A stretch of DNA of 64,000 nucleotides from Chloroflexota bacterium (GTDB lineage Bacteria > Chloroflexota > Dehalococcoidia > Lucifugimonadales > UBA3495). The notes beneath the pieces were generated by a model, which saw only the letters and a list, made by a program, of their open reading frames with translations, was not told the origin of the DNA and did no database searches. Positions within the stretch are counted from its first letter, which is position 1; every line of letters begins with the position of its first letter. Positions 19,271 to 28,929 of this stretch are shown here, one piece after another. The stretch lies in NCBI GenBank assembly GCA_002721995.1, contig PBMF01000025.1, positions 120,964 through 184,963 on the forward strand, in the 5' to 3' direction. The position numbers and the translations under genes were made by a program.

Positions 19271-19768
19271 TCACTCCGGTGGGGCCAGCCGCTCCAGGGG
19301 CTCTCCGGTCAGCCGGTAGGTAAGCCAGCCGTTCACTTTACGGGCGCCCAGGTTCTCGTAGAACCCGATGGCCGGTTCGTTCCAGTCCAGTACCGACCAC
19401 TCCATCCTGGGGTAGCCCCGCTCCTTGGCCAGGGCGGCGCCGTAGGCCATCAATTGGCGCCCCACGCCGTGGCCCCGCCATTCGGGAAGAACGAAGATGT
19501 CTTCCAGGTAAAGGCTGTTGCGCCCCGAGTAGGTGGAGTAGTGCCGACAGAAAACCGCCATTCCCACCGGTCCGCCATCATCATGGTCGGCGAACACCGC
19601 CTCCGCGTTGGCGTCGGGGCCAAAGAAGGACTCGTGGAGGTTTGCCTCGGTGGCCACAACCTCGTCCGATAGCCTCTCGTAGTCCGCCAGTCCCCTGATG
19701 AATTGGAGTACCAACGCCACGTCTGCGGCTGTGGCCGCGCGGATCTTGATCTTGCTTTCACCGGGCAT
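19271..19768 (-). CDS. GNAT family N-acetyltransferase
   Basis: IRAATAADVALVLQFIRGLADYERLSDEV...LYLEDIFVLPEWRGHGVGRQLMAYGAALAKERGYPRMEWSVLDWNEPAIGFYENLGA. Confidence 0.92.
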   Translation of the reverse strand: MPGESKIKIRAATAADVALVLQFIRGLADYERLSDEVVATEANLHESFFGPDANAEAVFADHDDGGPVGMAVFCRHYSTYSGRNSLYLEDIFVLPEWRGHGVGRQLMAYGAALAKERGYPRMEWSVLDWNEPAIGFYENLGARKVNGWLTYRLTGEPLERLAPPE

Positions 19769-19771
19769 GTA

Positions 19772-20890
19772 CTACCCCACCCGGTAGCGGTTCAGCAGGT
19801 CCATATTCAGCTCGTAGCCGATACCCGGTCGGTCGGGGACCGTCACAAAGCCGTCTTCGTCGGGCTTCAAGATGGGCTGGAACATCTCGGCCCGCAGCGG
19901 GTCCACGGCCACGGGATAGTACTCCAGGAACTCGCCGTGGGGGATGGCCGCCGCCAGGGGCAGTTGTAATTCCTGGCAGCCGTGGGGCGCGATGGACACC
20001 CCTCGTTCCGCCGCCAGGTCAGTGATGTCCTTGGCCACATCGTAGCCGGGTACGATGGCCACATCCACGTTCAAGATGGATGCCCCCAGGTGGTCCAGCA
20101 GTGTCTTGAAATGGGCCAGGTGATAGCCGTTCTCCCCGGTGGCGATCTTCACGCTGGAGGCATCGGCCAGCTTGCCGTGACCCTCGTAGTCGTGGATGGG
20201 CAGGGGTTCTTCGAACCAGTAGACGTTGTACTGGGGGAGTTGACGGGCGAACTCCAGGGAGGTGTCCAGGTCCAGTGCGCAGTTGGCGTCAACCATCAGG
20301 GTGATGTCGTCGCCGATGGCCTTGCGGGAGGCCTCCACCCGGCGCATGTCTCCGGCAACGCCCACGTTGGGGTCGCCGATCTTGATCTTCACCGCGGAGG
20401 CGTGCATCTCCTCGACGTTGAAGCGCACCTCCTCTTGCAGTTCCTCCAGGCCCTTGCCCTCGGCGTAGTAGCCGCCGGCGATGTAGGTGCGGATGCGGCT
20501 CTGCGCCCCGCCCAGCATCTGGTGGATGGACTGGCCCAGGGCCTTGCCCTTGATGTCCCAGCAGGCGATGTTGATGGCCGCCAGCACCTGGGTATGGATT
20601 CCTCCGATGCCCAGTATCTTGATCAGCTTCTCGCCCAGGTCGGCGGCGATGGAGCGTGTGTCCATGGGGTCGCGGCCGATGAGCAAGGGGCGGAAGTAAT
20701 CGGCGTAGCCGGGGAACAGGTTCAGGGGGCGTTCGGCGGCGGTGCCGCCGTTCCAGCCGTAGCCGGTGATGCCCTCGTCGGTCTCCACCGTGATCTTGTG
20801 GAGCCGGCCCGGCCCGTAGAAATGTCCTCCGTTCCAGATGCCGGGGCGCTCCCACTCAAATACTTCGCTCTTGATGTCGGTAATCTTCAT
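19772..20890 (-). CDS. Mandelate racemase/muconate lactonizing enzyme family (enolase superfamily)
   Basis: MKITDIKSEVFEWERPG..., AVKIKIGDPN, ITLMVDANCALDLDTSLEFARQLPQYNVYWFEEPLP, KIATGENGYHLAHFKTLL. Confidence 0.92.
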   Translation of the reverse strand: MKITDIKSEVFEWERPGIWNGGHFYGPGRLHKITVETDEGITGYGWNGGTAAERPLNLFPGYADYFRPLLIGRDPMDTRSIAADLGEKLIKILGIGGIHTQVLAAINIACWDIKGKALGQSIHQMLGGAQSRIRTYIAGGYYAEGKGLEELQEEVRFNVEEMHASAVKIKIGDPNVGVAGDMRRVEASRKAIGDDITLMVDANCALDLDTSLEFARQLPQYNVYWFEEPLPIHDYEGHGKLADASSVKIATGENGYHLAHFKTLLDHLGASILNVDVAIVPGYDVAKDITDLAAERGVSIAPHGCQELQLPLAAAIPHGEFLEYYPVAVDPLRAEMFQPILKPDEDGFVTVPDRPGIGYELNMDLLNRYRVG

Positions 20891-21089
20891 ATCGGGCTGA
20901 TTCTTCCTCAGGTTCGGGTTGAGGGCGTTACGGCACGTCCATCCGCCGCAGGCGCCGCACGCTCAGCAACCAAAATACCACGGTTACGGCAGACGCGCCG
21001 ACTATGGGCCTCGCCGGTCATTGACTTGCTTCCCATCTCAGACCATAGTGCACCAAAGCTATCTAGGCGCAGATACAGGAGGCGGAGTT

Positions 21090-22061
21090 ATGGCGACACT
21101 GGTGACCGGCGGCACGGGTTTCGTGGGGGCAAACATCGTTAAAGACCTGGCGGACAACGGGCACCAGGTTGTGTGCTTCGATCTGAACGGCCCCGATGAC
21201 CTGATGCACGATTATGTGGGCCGGGACTCGTCCAAGGTGACCTACGTCCAAGGAGACGTGGTCGATCCGGAGTCGGTGGCGCGGCTGGGCAGCGAGCATT
21301 CCATCGACAAGATTATCCACGCGGCGGTCTACACCGTGAACCGGCTGCCCCTGGAGACCCAGCGCAGCCGCGACATAGTGGCCATCAACGTGGAGGGCAC
21401 CGCCAATTTGTTGGAACTGGCCCGTACCCAGCAGGTGACCCGTTTCGTCTATGTCAGTTCGGGCGCGGCCTATGGCTCGGCACTGCCCCGCAACCAGACG
21501 ATGAATGAAACGACGCCGCCGGCCCCGGACAACCTCTACGGCATCACCAAATTCACCAGCGAGATGCTGACACGGCGCTACGGTGAGTTGCACGGACTCT
21601 CCACCGCCAGCGTCCGGCTCAGCACCCCCTATGGCCCAATGGAACGGGTCACCGGCCACCGGGCAGTAATGTCGGTGCTTTACGAATGGACGGGCCAGGC
21701 CGTGCGCGGCGAGGGCATCACCCCCCATGACATGGGCGACGGCCGGGACTATATCTACATCCCCGACATCGCCGACGGTCTCCGCACGGTCTTGGACGCT
21801 CCGTCTCTGCCCCACGGTCTCTACAATCTGACCACCGGGATATGGGTGACCTTCCAGGATATTCTCGACCAGGTTGTGGCGCTTTCGCCGTCGGCACAGG
21901 TGACCGCGCCCGCCGCCGATGAGGATACGGACAGGTACGGCCGGGGACCGCTCTCGGGGCACCGGCTGTTTGAAGACCTGGGCTGGAAACCCAAGTACGA
22001 CTTGAAATCGGGGGTCGCCGCCTATCTGGACTGGCGCAAGTCCGCCAATTTCCTGGACTGA
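21090..22061 (+). CDS. NAD-dependent epimerase/dehydratase (extended SDR)
   Basis: ATG 21090 after caggaggcgg; MATLVTGGTGFVGANIVKDL Rossmann motif; YVSSGAAYGSALPRNQ; NLYGITKFTSE (YxxxK). Confidence 0.92.
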   Translation: MATLVTGGTGFVGANIVKDLADNGHQVVCFDLNGPDDLMHDYVGRDSSKVTYVQGDVVDPESVARLGSEHSIDKIIHAAVYTVNRLPLETQRSRDIVAINVEGTANLLELARTQQVTRFVYVSSGAAYGSALPRNQTMNETTPPAPDNLYGITKFTSEMLTRRYGELHGLSTASVRLSTPYGPMERVTGHRAVMSVLYEWTGQAVRGEGITPHDMGDGRDYIYIPDIADGLRTVLDAPSLPHGLYNLTTGIWVTFQDILDQVVALSPSAQVTAPAADEDTDRYGRGPLSGHRLFEDLGWKPKYDLKSGVAAYLDWRKSANFLD

Positions 22062-22147
22062 GCCGCGCGACTTTTGACAAAAATCTGGCGTCCCAATAGC
22101 ATTGGCGCCACAGAGAGCAACCACATTTTTAACGGAGGGAACCAGCC

Positions 22148-22597
22148 ATGGAAGCAACAGGAATCTCGCACATAGCCGTCTGCGTCAGCGATATGGAAAA
22201 ATCGTTGGCCTTCTACCGCGACATCCTGGGTATGAAGGTATCCAAGGATGAGATTCAGGACACCAGCACGGGCGGCCTGACCCACACCTACAAGCACAAG
22301 CGCAACACCCGCCGCACGGTTCATATCGGCTGGGGCGCCGAACCCTTCCTGGTGATGACCAGCCACCCAGGCGACCAGGCCGACGGCGGCCCCATCAAGC
22401 TGGACCAGGTGGGCGTCAGCCACCTGTCATTCACCGTGAAGGACGTGCGCGCTCTGGCGGACGAACTCATCGCCAACGGCGTGGAGATCGCCGGCGGCAT
22501 CGAGGCCTTCGCCGACGCCCAGGGTAACGTCCGCACCTTCTTCGCCTTCGACCCCGACGGCATCCTGGTGCAGTTCGACAACGGCGTCGAAGCCTAA
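22148..22597 (+). CDS. VOC family glyoxalase-like protein
   Basis: GISHIAVCVSDMEKSLAFYRDILGMKVSKDEIQD...FFAFDPDGILVQF. Confidence 0.92.
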   Translation: MEATGISHIAVCVSDMEKSLAFYRDILGMKVSKDEIQDTSTGGLTHTYKHKRNTRRTVHIGWGAEPFLVMTSHPGDQADGGPIKLDQVGVSHLSFTVKDVRALADELIANGVEIAGGIEAFADAQGNVRTFFAFDPDGILVQFDNGVEA

Positions 22598-22796
22598 CCT
22601 CAAAGGACCACCCGCGACAAAAGGGACGCCGGGAACCATTTCCGGTGTCTCTTTTGTCTTTTCGCCGCCGCCCCTGCCTGATGCAATTGCACTAGGCGGA
22701 TGGTCCATACGCATCTGTCCGCTTCATTCACGCCTCCCTACACTTGGAAATTAGTAGCTGGAACAAGCTCTATGAGCAGGTATTTTGGGAAGGAGA

Positions 22797-23984
22797 ATGA
22801 TGGCAGAGCAGAATATCATGGCCGACCACAGGATGAAGTTCGGCGTGTTCATGGCGCCCTTTCACCGCATCGGCGAAAACCCTACTCTGGCCTTGGACCG
22901 GGACCTGGAACTACTCCAGTGGCTGGATGTGCTGGGGTACGACGAGGCCTACATCGGGGAGCACCACAGCGCCGGCTGGGAGACCATCGCCTCGCCGGAG
23001 GTGTTCATCTCCACGGCTGCCGAGCGCACCCGGCACATCAAGCTGGGCACCGGGGTGATCAGTCTCCCTTACCACCACCCGTATATGGTGGCCAACCGCA
23101 TGGTGCTTCTGGACCACCTGACCAAGGGGCGGGTGATTCTGGGCGTCGGCCCCGGCGCCCTCACCTCGGACGCCGTAATGCTGGGAATCGAACCGGCCCG
23201 GCAGCGGGAGATGATGGACGAGTCCTTGGACGTGATCATGCGTCTGTTCACCGAGACCGAGCCCCTGTCACATCAGAGCGATTGGTTCACGCTGAACGAG
23301 GCCACCCTGCAGCTCAGGCCCTACCAGCAGCCCCACATCCCCGTGGCCGTGGCCTCTGCCCAGTCACCGGCCGGACCCAGGCTGGCAGGCCGGCACGGGG
23401 CGGCCATGATCTCCCTGAGCGTACCCCGGGACACGGTCAGGCGCACTAGCCTGGCAGAGCTGTGGGCCATCGCCGAGGAGACGGCGGCGGAGAACGGCAA
23501 GACCGTCCGCCGGGAGGACTGGTAACTGGTCATTCCCTGCCATCTGGCCGAGACCCGGGAACAGGCCATTGAAGATGTTAGAGAGGGCGGCGGCCGGTTG
23601 ATCAAAGAGTACTTCGGCGGGATTCTGGGCAACGATACCCCCGACGTCCCACCCAACGAGGTGGTGGACTTCATGGTGGCGAACCACCAGTGGATCGTGG
23701 GGACGCCCGATGACGCCGTCGCCGCCATCAATAGACTGCAGGAGATAAGCGGCGGGTTCGGTGGGTTAATGGTCCTGGTTGCCGACTGGACGACCAGGGA
23801 TAAGGTACTTCACAGCTACGAGCTCCTGGCACGTTACGTCTTCCCCCACTTCCAGGGCACGTTGGCCGGCATCAAGACCACCGCCCGTTGGGCCAGCGAG
23901 CGGAAAGAGGTGATGCAGGGTGGCCGCCTGGCCGGTTTGAAGCGGGCCGACGAGCTCTACTATGATGGGAAAAACCGTAACTAG
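22797..23984 (+). pseudogene. Luciferase-like (LLM class) monooxygenase interrupted by in-frame TAA
   Basis: MKFGVFMAPFHRIGENPTLALDRDLELLQWLDVLGYDEAYIGEHHSAGWETIASPEVFI...VRREDW*LVIPCHLAETREQAIEDVREGGGRLIKEYFGG...; the stop at 23523-23525 is in the same frame as ORF 23598..23984. Confidence 0.85.
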
Positions 23985-24034
23985 AGTCTCGCCGGGCACT
24001 CCCCTGAGACGCTAGGGTGTGGTCCTGATCAGCC

Positions 24035-25444
24035 TTGAACACCCGGGGCCTGCATCGGGGTCCGGGTGTTTTGTTGCCCTTTGGATTGGACAGGTCTTCA
24101 GAAGGGCGTTACCATTCTTCAGGCCCTCTGGCACGCCTACGGCCAACCCCCACCTTCCAAAGGCGGTCTCCAAGATTTGATGGCGTACAACCCGTCTCCC
24201 CGGTCTTTTTAGAGTTGAGGCTCGCCGTAAAACTTGGCGGGGCTGCCACTCCCCTCTCGTTACTCCGCCAGCGCAATTTCGGGCTGGTCTGGTCAGCCAT
24301 AACCCTGGCACACCTGGGCGCTCAGATGGAGACCCTGGTGGTGGTCTGGTACGTGCTGAATCTCACCGATTCCCCTTTCTTGGTGGGTCTCACCGCCACA
24401 GCCCGGTTGGGGTTCAATTTCCTGGCCCTCTTCGCCGGGGCCACTGCAGACCTGGTCCCCAGGAGAATCCTTCTTGCGATTGTCCAGTTCATCATGGCCG
24501 GCCTGTCGGTCATCATGCTGACCCTGATAGCCACCGGCTTGATGGAAGTGTGGATGGTATTCGCCATAACCCTTGCGGTTGGTCTGGTGCGCATATTCCA
24601 GATGCCGACAGCCCAATCCCTGGCGGTGGACAGCGTGGAACCGGAACGCACCTCCAACGCCATCGCTCTGGCCAGCGCCGGCATGAATATCGCCCTTCTG
24701 GCCGGGCCGCTGCTGGGAGGAATCCTTTTCGACCTGGTCGGCCCGGACGGCGCCTACGTGCTGGTTGCCGGCTTCTATGGAGTGAGCGGACTGGCGGCGC
24801 TGGGCGTCGGCAAGACCCGGGTGACCGTGCCGGAAAAACGGGAATCCGTCCTCTCCACCGTGAAACAGGGCTTGAAATACGTGAAAGGGGAGCAGCTCCT
24901 CTGGGCGGCATTGGTGGTGGCCGTCATCATCAATATCACGGGCTTCTCCTTCCACACCACCATGCTGCCCATATTCGCCCGGGACGTGCTGGACCGGGAT
25001 TCGGTGGGCCTGGGGATACTGATCTCGTGCTTTGGCGGCGGGGCATTGATCGGCTCGGTCATCTGGGCGTCGATACCCAACCTGCGTCACGCCGGAATCC
25101 TGTGTGTCCTGTCGGTCATCGGCTGGCACGGCACGATGATAGTGTTCGCCGCCTCCACGAACTTTGTCCTTTCCGCCGGCATCTTGGTGCTCACCGGGAC
25201 CATGTTCTCATCCACTCTGGTGCTGATACTGACGGCGTTGATGCAGACGGCGATGCCGGAATACAGAGGCCGGATCATGGGCCTCCGGACTCTGGCCATC
25301 TACGCCCACGCCTTTGGGAGTCTGGCCGCGGGAGCGGTCGCAGGCTGGGTTGGGGCGCCGGCCACTGCCACCATCAGTGGTTCCCTGGGTATCGCGATGG
25401 TAATCACCCTGGCCCTCATCGCTCCCAAGTTCCGCCGGTTCTAG
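24035..25444 (+). CDS. MFS transporter (the true start is probably downstream, near 24200-24260)
   Basis: SLLRQRNFGLVWSAITLAHLGAQMETLVVVWYVLNLTDSPFLVGLTATARLGFNFLALFAGATADLVPRR; multiple hydrophobic helices. Confidence 0.85.
   Translation: MNTRGLHRGPGVLLPFGLDRSSEGRYHSSGPLARLRPTPTFQRRSPRFDGVQPVSPVFLELRLAVKLGGAATPLSLLRQRNFGLVWSAITLAHLGAQMETLVVVWYVLNLTDSPFLVGLTATARLGFNFLALFAGATADLVPRRILLAIVQFIMAGLSVIMLTLIATGLMEVWMVFAITLAVGLVRIFQMPTAQSLAVDSVEPERTSNAIALASAGMNIALLAGPLLGGILFDLVGPDGAYVLVAGFYGVSGLAALGVGKTRVTVPEKRESVLSTVKQGLKYVKGEQLLWAALVVAVIINITGFSFHTTMLPIFARDVLDRDSVGLGILISCFGGGALIGSVIWASIPNLRHAGILCVLSVIGWHGTMIVFAASTNFVLSAGILVLTGTMFSSTLVLILTALMQTAMPEYRGRIMGLRTLAIYAHAFGSLAAGAVAGWVGAPATATISGSLGIAMVITLALIAPKFRRF
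24036..24076 (+). terminator. Rho-independent terminator
   Basis: aacacccggggcctgcatcggggtccgggtgttttgttg. Confidence 0.6.
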
Positions 25445-25458
25445 GCGTTTCTGGTGGT

Positions 25459-26163
25459 CTAGACCATCGCCCAGAGCGGTACGGAGGACGATTCTTTCCT
25501 CACCCTGACCGCCGTAGCCCTGGCGTTGGGTTCAAAGGTTTCCAGCAGCCGCCAAAACCTGTCCGAATGGTTGAGCTGCCGCACGTGGCAGAGCTCGTGG
25601 ACCAACACATACCTGGCCATATCCTCAGGGAGAAAGAGGAGGTTGCGGTTGAGGCTGATGGATTTCTCTGCCGAGCAGCTGCCCCATTTGGTCCTTTGGC
25701 GCCGGACACCCACCCGGGTGAAGGGCAGCCCGAGTTCGAAACTAAGGTTGTTCAGCCACGGGACCAGCGTCTCTTTGGCCCGTTTCTGGATCCATTGGTT
25801 CAGGCCATCGGCCACTTCCTGGGGCGCGGATGACGGCCCGCTGACCAACAGTTCCCCGGGATCTTTTTCAGTGACACGCAGCTTGCCGTCGGAGGACTGC
25901 CGGTAGCTAACCCGCCAAGACTGGTTCAGGAGACGGAGTTGGATGTTGTCCGGTCTTTTCAGCTCTTTGACCGGGCCGACTTTCTCCAAAGTCCTCACGA
26001 TCCAGTCCAGTTTGGAATGGACAAGACCGGGGATGTCAGAGCGGCGGAACCGGACCGGGACCACGACTTCCACTCCGGCATGGGACGACACCTTGATGGT
26101 GACCCTTCTGGCCCGTTTATTCGGGCGTACGCTGTATTCGGGTAGCCGCTCAGCCTGACTCAT
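25459..26163 (-). CDS. M48/SprT-like zinc metallopeptidase (YgjP/DUF45 family)
   Basis: RRQRTKWGSCSAEKSISLNRNLLFLPEDMARYVLVHELCHVRQLNHSDRFWRLLE (HELCH...H motif). Confidence 0.9.
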   Translation of the reverse strand: MSQAERLPEYSVRPNKRARRVTIKVSSHAGVEVVVPVRFRRSDIPGLVHSKLDWIVRTLEKVGPVKELKRPDNIQLRLLNQSWRVSYRQSSDGKLRVTEKDPGELLVSGPSSAPQEVADGLNQWIQKRAKETLVPWLNNLSFELGLPFTRVGVRRQRTKWGSCSAEKSISLNRNLLFLPEDMARYVLVHELCHVRQLNHSDRFWRLLETFEPNARATAVRVRKESSSVPLWAMV

Positions 26164-26183
26164 CTCCCCTGATCACCCCACAA

Positions 26184-26216
26184 AAAAGGCGGCCAATCGC
26201 CGATTGGCCGCCCTAA
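26184..26216 (-). terminator. Rho-independent terminator (minus strand)
   Basis: Near-perfect inverted repeat ggcggccaatc-gcc-gattggccgcc followed on the minus strand by TTTTTT. Confidence 0.8.
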
Positions 26217-26238
26217 AATCTCGCTCCAGTACCGGGTC

Positions 26239-26676
26239 CTAGTAGTGGCGGAGCTCCACCACGTTGTCGTCTGGATCATAGATGTAAAGGGATATGCCGT
26301 CTCCGTGGGAGCCCCAGCGTTTGCCGGGCCCTGCCTGTATCCCGACGCCCATGGCCTCGAACTTGGCTTTCAGCTCTTCCATGTTGGTGGGCTCTATGAC
26401 CATGCAAAAATGATCCTGGTTTTTGATTCCGTCCCTGGGGATGGGTTCCTGGTCCGACCCAAAGAAGTCGATAATGGTATCGGCGTTGATCCGTGCGGAT
26501 GGGAAGCGGATTTCTCCAGACCGCCATTGCTCCACCCGTTCGGCTTTGAGGCCCAAGACTTCCGTATAGAATTTTAGAGAGGCCTCCACGTCCTTGTTCC
26601 GCAAGACTATATGGTCCATCTCTGTGATCTTGACCAGCGCTTGGGTTTGCACTGATGTCTGGGTGTCTGTGGCCAT
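26239..26676 (-). CDS. VOC family glyoxalase-like protein
   Basis: ITEMDHIVLRNKDVEASLKFYTEVLGLKAERVEQW...ISLYIYDPDDNVVELRHY. Confidence 0.92.
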   Translation of the reverse strand: MATDTQTSVQTQALVKITEMDHIVLRNKDVEASLKFYTEVLGLKAERVEQWRSGEIRFPSARINADTIIDFFGSDQEPIPRDGIKNQDHFCMVIEPTNMEELKAKFEAMGVGIQAGPGKRWGSHGDGISLYIYDPDDNVVELRHY

Positions 26677-26910
26677 TGGAGCCTCCTAAGTGCACTTCAA
26701 TTTGTCAGGTTTGGGGTAAGTATACATGCCGAATGGGCCGAGCAACACAGGCTGGGGCCTCCGTCCGCAGGCATCAGGCGAGCCCTGTCATGGGTTTTTC
26801 ATGCGAATTTATATCGTTTCCTTTACTTTTCGCTTTGTCCGGATGTGATAATCATATTCCGTTGGGGAATTTGCCATCACCGGATCGAATAGTATAGCGT
26901 TGCAAGGGTT

Positions 26911-28856
26911 TTGATCGACATATCAGAGGAATACTCCAGGCTTCTTGACGCCCATTGCCAAGTTGGTGATGCGGCGTCCCTTTCCCAGGCGTTGCAATCG
27001 GGCATGCAGTTCGCGGCTCAGAGCCTCTCCCCCTGTGAGGTCGCCAGAGTCCACCAGCGAGCCGTCGATAGCTTGCGCCCAGAAACACCTGTGGAGATGG
27101 AAAGGGCCGCCGCTTTTTGGCTGAACTTTTTGTTGGGTATGCCACCTCCACCAGGCAGATCGCCGTTGAAGCGGCGCACCGGCGTGACGACCGTGCGCGG
27201 TACGCCGAGATTCTTGAGGCCATGCAGCATATCGCCGAGATCATGTCCGGCAGGGATTCCTTCGTTGAAAAATGCAGCCTGGTTCTTGACGTGTTGATCG
27301 ACCTGGTCCCGGCCGACCTCCTGACCCTCCGCAGGCCTGGCCCCGATGGTAATGGCATGGAACTTGTCAGCTATGCTTCAAGCCCTGGTTTTGGTTACGT
27401 ACCGCCAGAGTAAGTCACCGACCCCAATCTGATTTCGTACCAGGCCTATTGTGAAGACACCATTAAATTTCTCAACAATTATGCCGAGGTACCCGAAGCG
27501 TTCTCAGGGTCCGTAGAGATCGGCGTTCAGTCTTCCGCCTTTCTTCCCCTGATTTCCCGAGGCAACCCACTGGGCTTGATCTACATCATCTCCAAAGAGC
27601 GGGACCATTTCACTCCGGAAAGGGTGCAGCTGTTGTCCACCATCAAAGACGGCCTGGGTGTGCTCTTTGAGAACGCGGACCTGAACGACAAGATCAGCGA
27701 AGAGCTTTCCCAGCGCCGCCAGACCCAGTCTGCTTTGGCCGAGAGCGAAGCCCGTTTCAGGGCCTTGGCCGGAAGCGCAGCCGATATCCTCTGGGAAATG
27801 GACCTGGGCGGGACCTATACCTACTGCAGTCCCAATGTCAGGGGGGGCACCGGTTACGGGCCTGAAGAACTGACCGGTAGGTCCCATTACGAATTCATGC
27901 CCGCCGACGAAGCAGAACGAGTGAGGGATGCTTTTTCCATTCTAGCCGGTTCGGGCGGCGATATTTCGTTGATGGAATACATTTTCATAGCCCGAGACGG
28001 GCGTAACTTGACCATGGAGCGGAACGGGGCCGCGGTGCTGAAAGAGAACAAAGAGTTGACCGGTTACAGGGGAATCGACCGCGACATCACCGGCCGGATC
28101 GCCGTTGAGGAAAATCTCCGGGAAACATCGTGTCTGGCGTCGATCGGAGTGCTGGTCGCGGGAGTGGCTCACGAGATCAACAACCCCTTGACTTCGGTGA
28201 TGCTCTACTCGGAACAGGTCCTGTTGGAAGAGATACCTGACAACATCCGCAAGAACGTGGAAACCGTTAACCACCAGGCGCTGCGGATGAGCAGAATCGT
28301 CAAGAGCCTTCTAGATTTCGCCCGGTATTCCAAGCCTGAAAGCAGAGAGACCAATATCGCCTTGATGTTGCACAGGGCGATCGAACTGAAGTCTTATCAC
28401 CTTGATTTGAAAAAAGTTACGGTGAATGACGAACGAATCCCGGTGAACCCGGAAGATTCGCCTTTGGCCCTACTGGATGAGAATCAGATAATTCAGGTGG
28501 TCTTGAACCTGTTGAACAATGCGGAACACGCCAGCCTTGTGGGAGACCAGCCTCCACAGGTCTCAGTTGGCATCACCGTGTCGGATGGTCAGGTGACCAT
28601 TGGTGTGGAAGACAATGGACCTGGGATCCCCGACGATGTCCTTCCCAAGATCTTCGACCCCTTCTTTACAACCAAGGAGATTGGCCAGGGAACGGGACTG
28701 GGCCTCAGCGTGTCCCAGGGGATTGTGCGGAATCACGACGGAGAGATATGGGCCAGCAACCTCCCCGAAGGAGGGGCCGGGTTCTACTTCAAACTCCCTA
28801 TCATTCCCCGTAAGAGCCGTGCCCCGGTTCCGCCAGACGGTCCCGTGCGACCGTGA
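26911..28856 (+). pseudogene. GAF/PAS sensor histidine kinase, with frameshift and in-frame TAA in the N-terminal half
   Basis: N-term MIDISEEYSRLLDAHCQVGDAASLSQALQSG...ERAAAF shifts frame at a T-run (27114-27118) into LAELFVGYATSTRQIAVEAAHRR. TAA 27411-27413 (YVPPE*VTDPNLISYQAYCEDTIKF) is in-frame with PAS-HisKA (GVAHEINNPLTSVMLYSEQ)-HATPase ([37 protein letters not shown]). The 27576..28856 part is intact. Confidence 0.8.
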
Positions 28857-28929
28857 AAATCCGCCCCTTCCCGGTTATTATTAAAAGGTCGCGCCCCATT
28901 TTATTTCGAACCGGGAGTCTCCTCCGCCC

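Noticed and set aside
24550-25833. ORF 24550..25833 (427 aa, +)
   Set aside because: It spans the MFS 3' end in the wrong frame and the antisense of the M48-like peptidase; low-complexity Arg/Gly/Pro composition.
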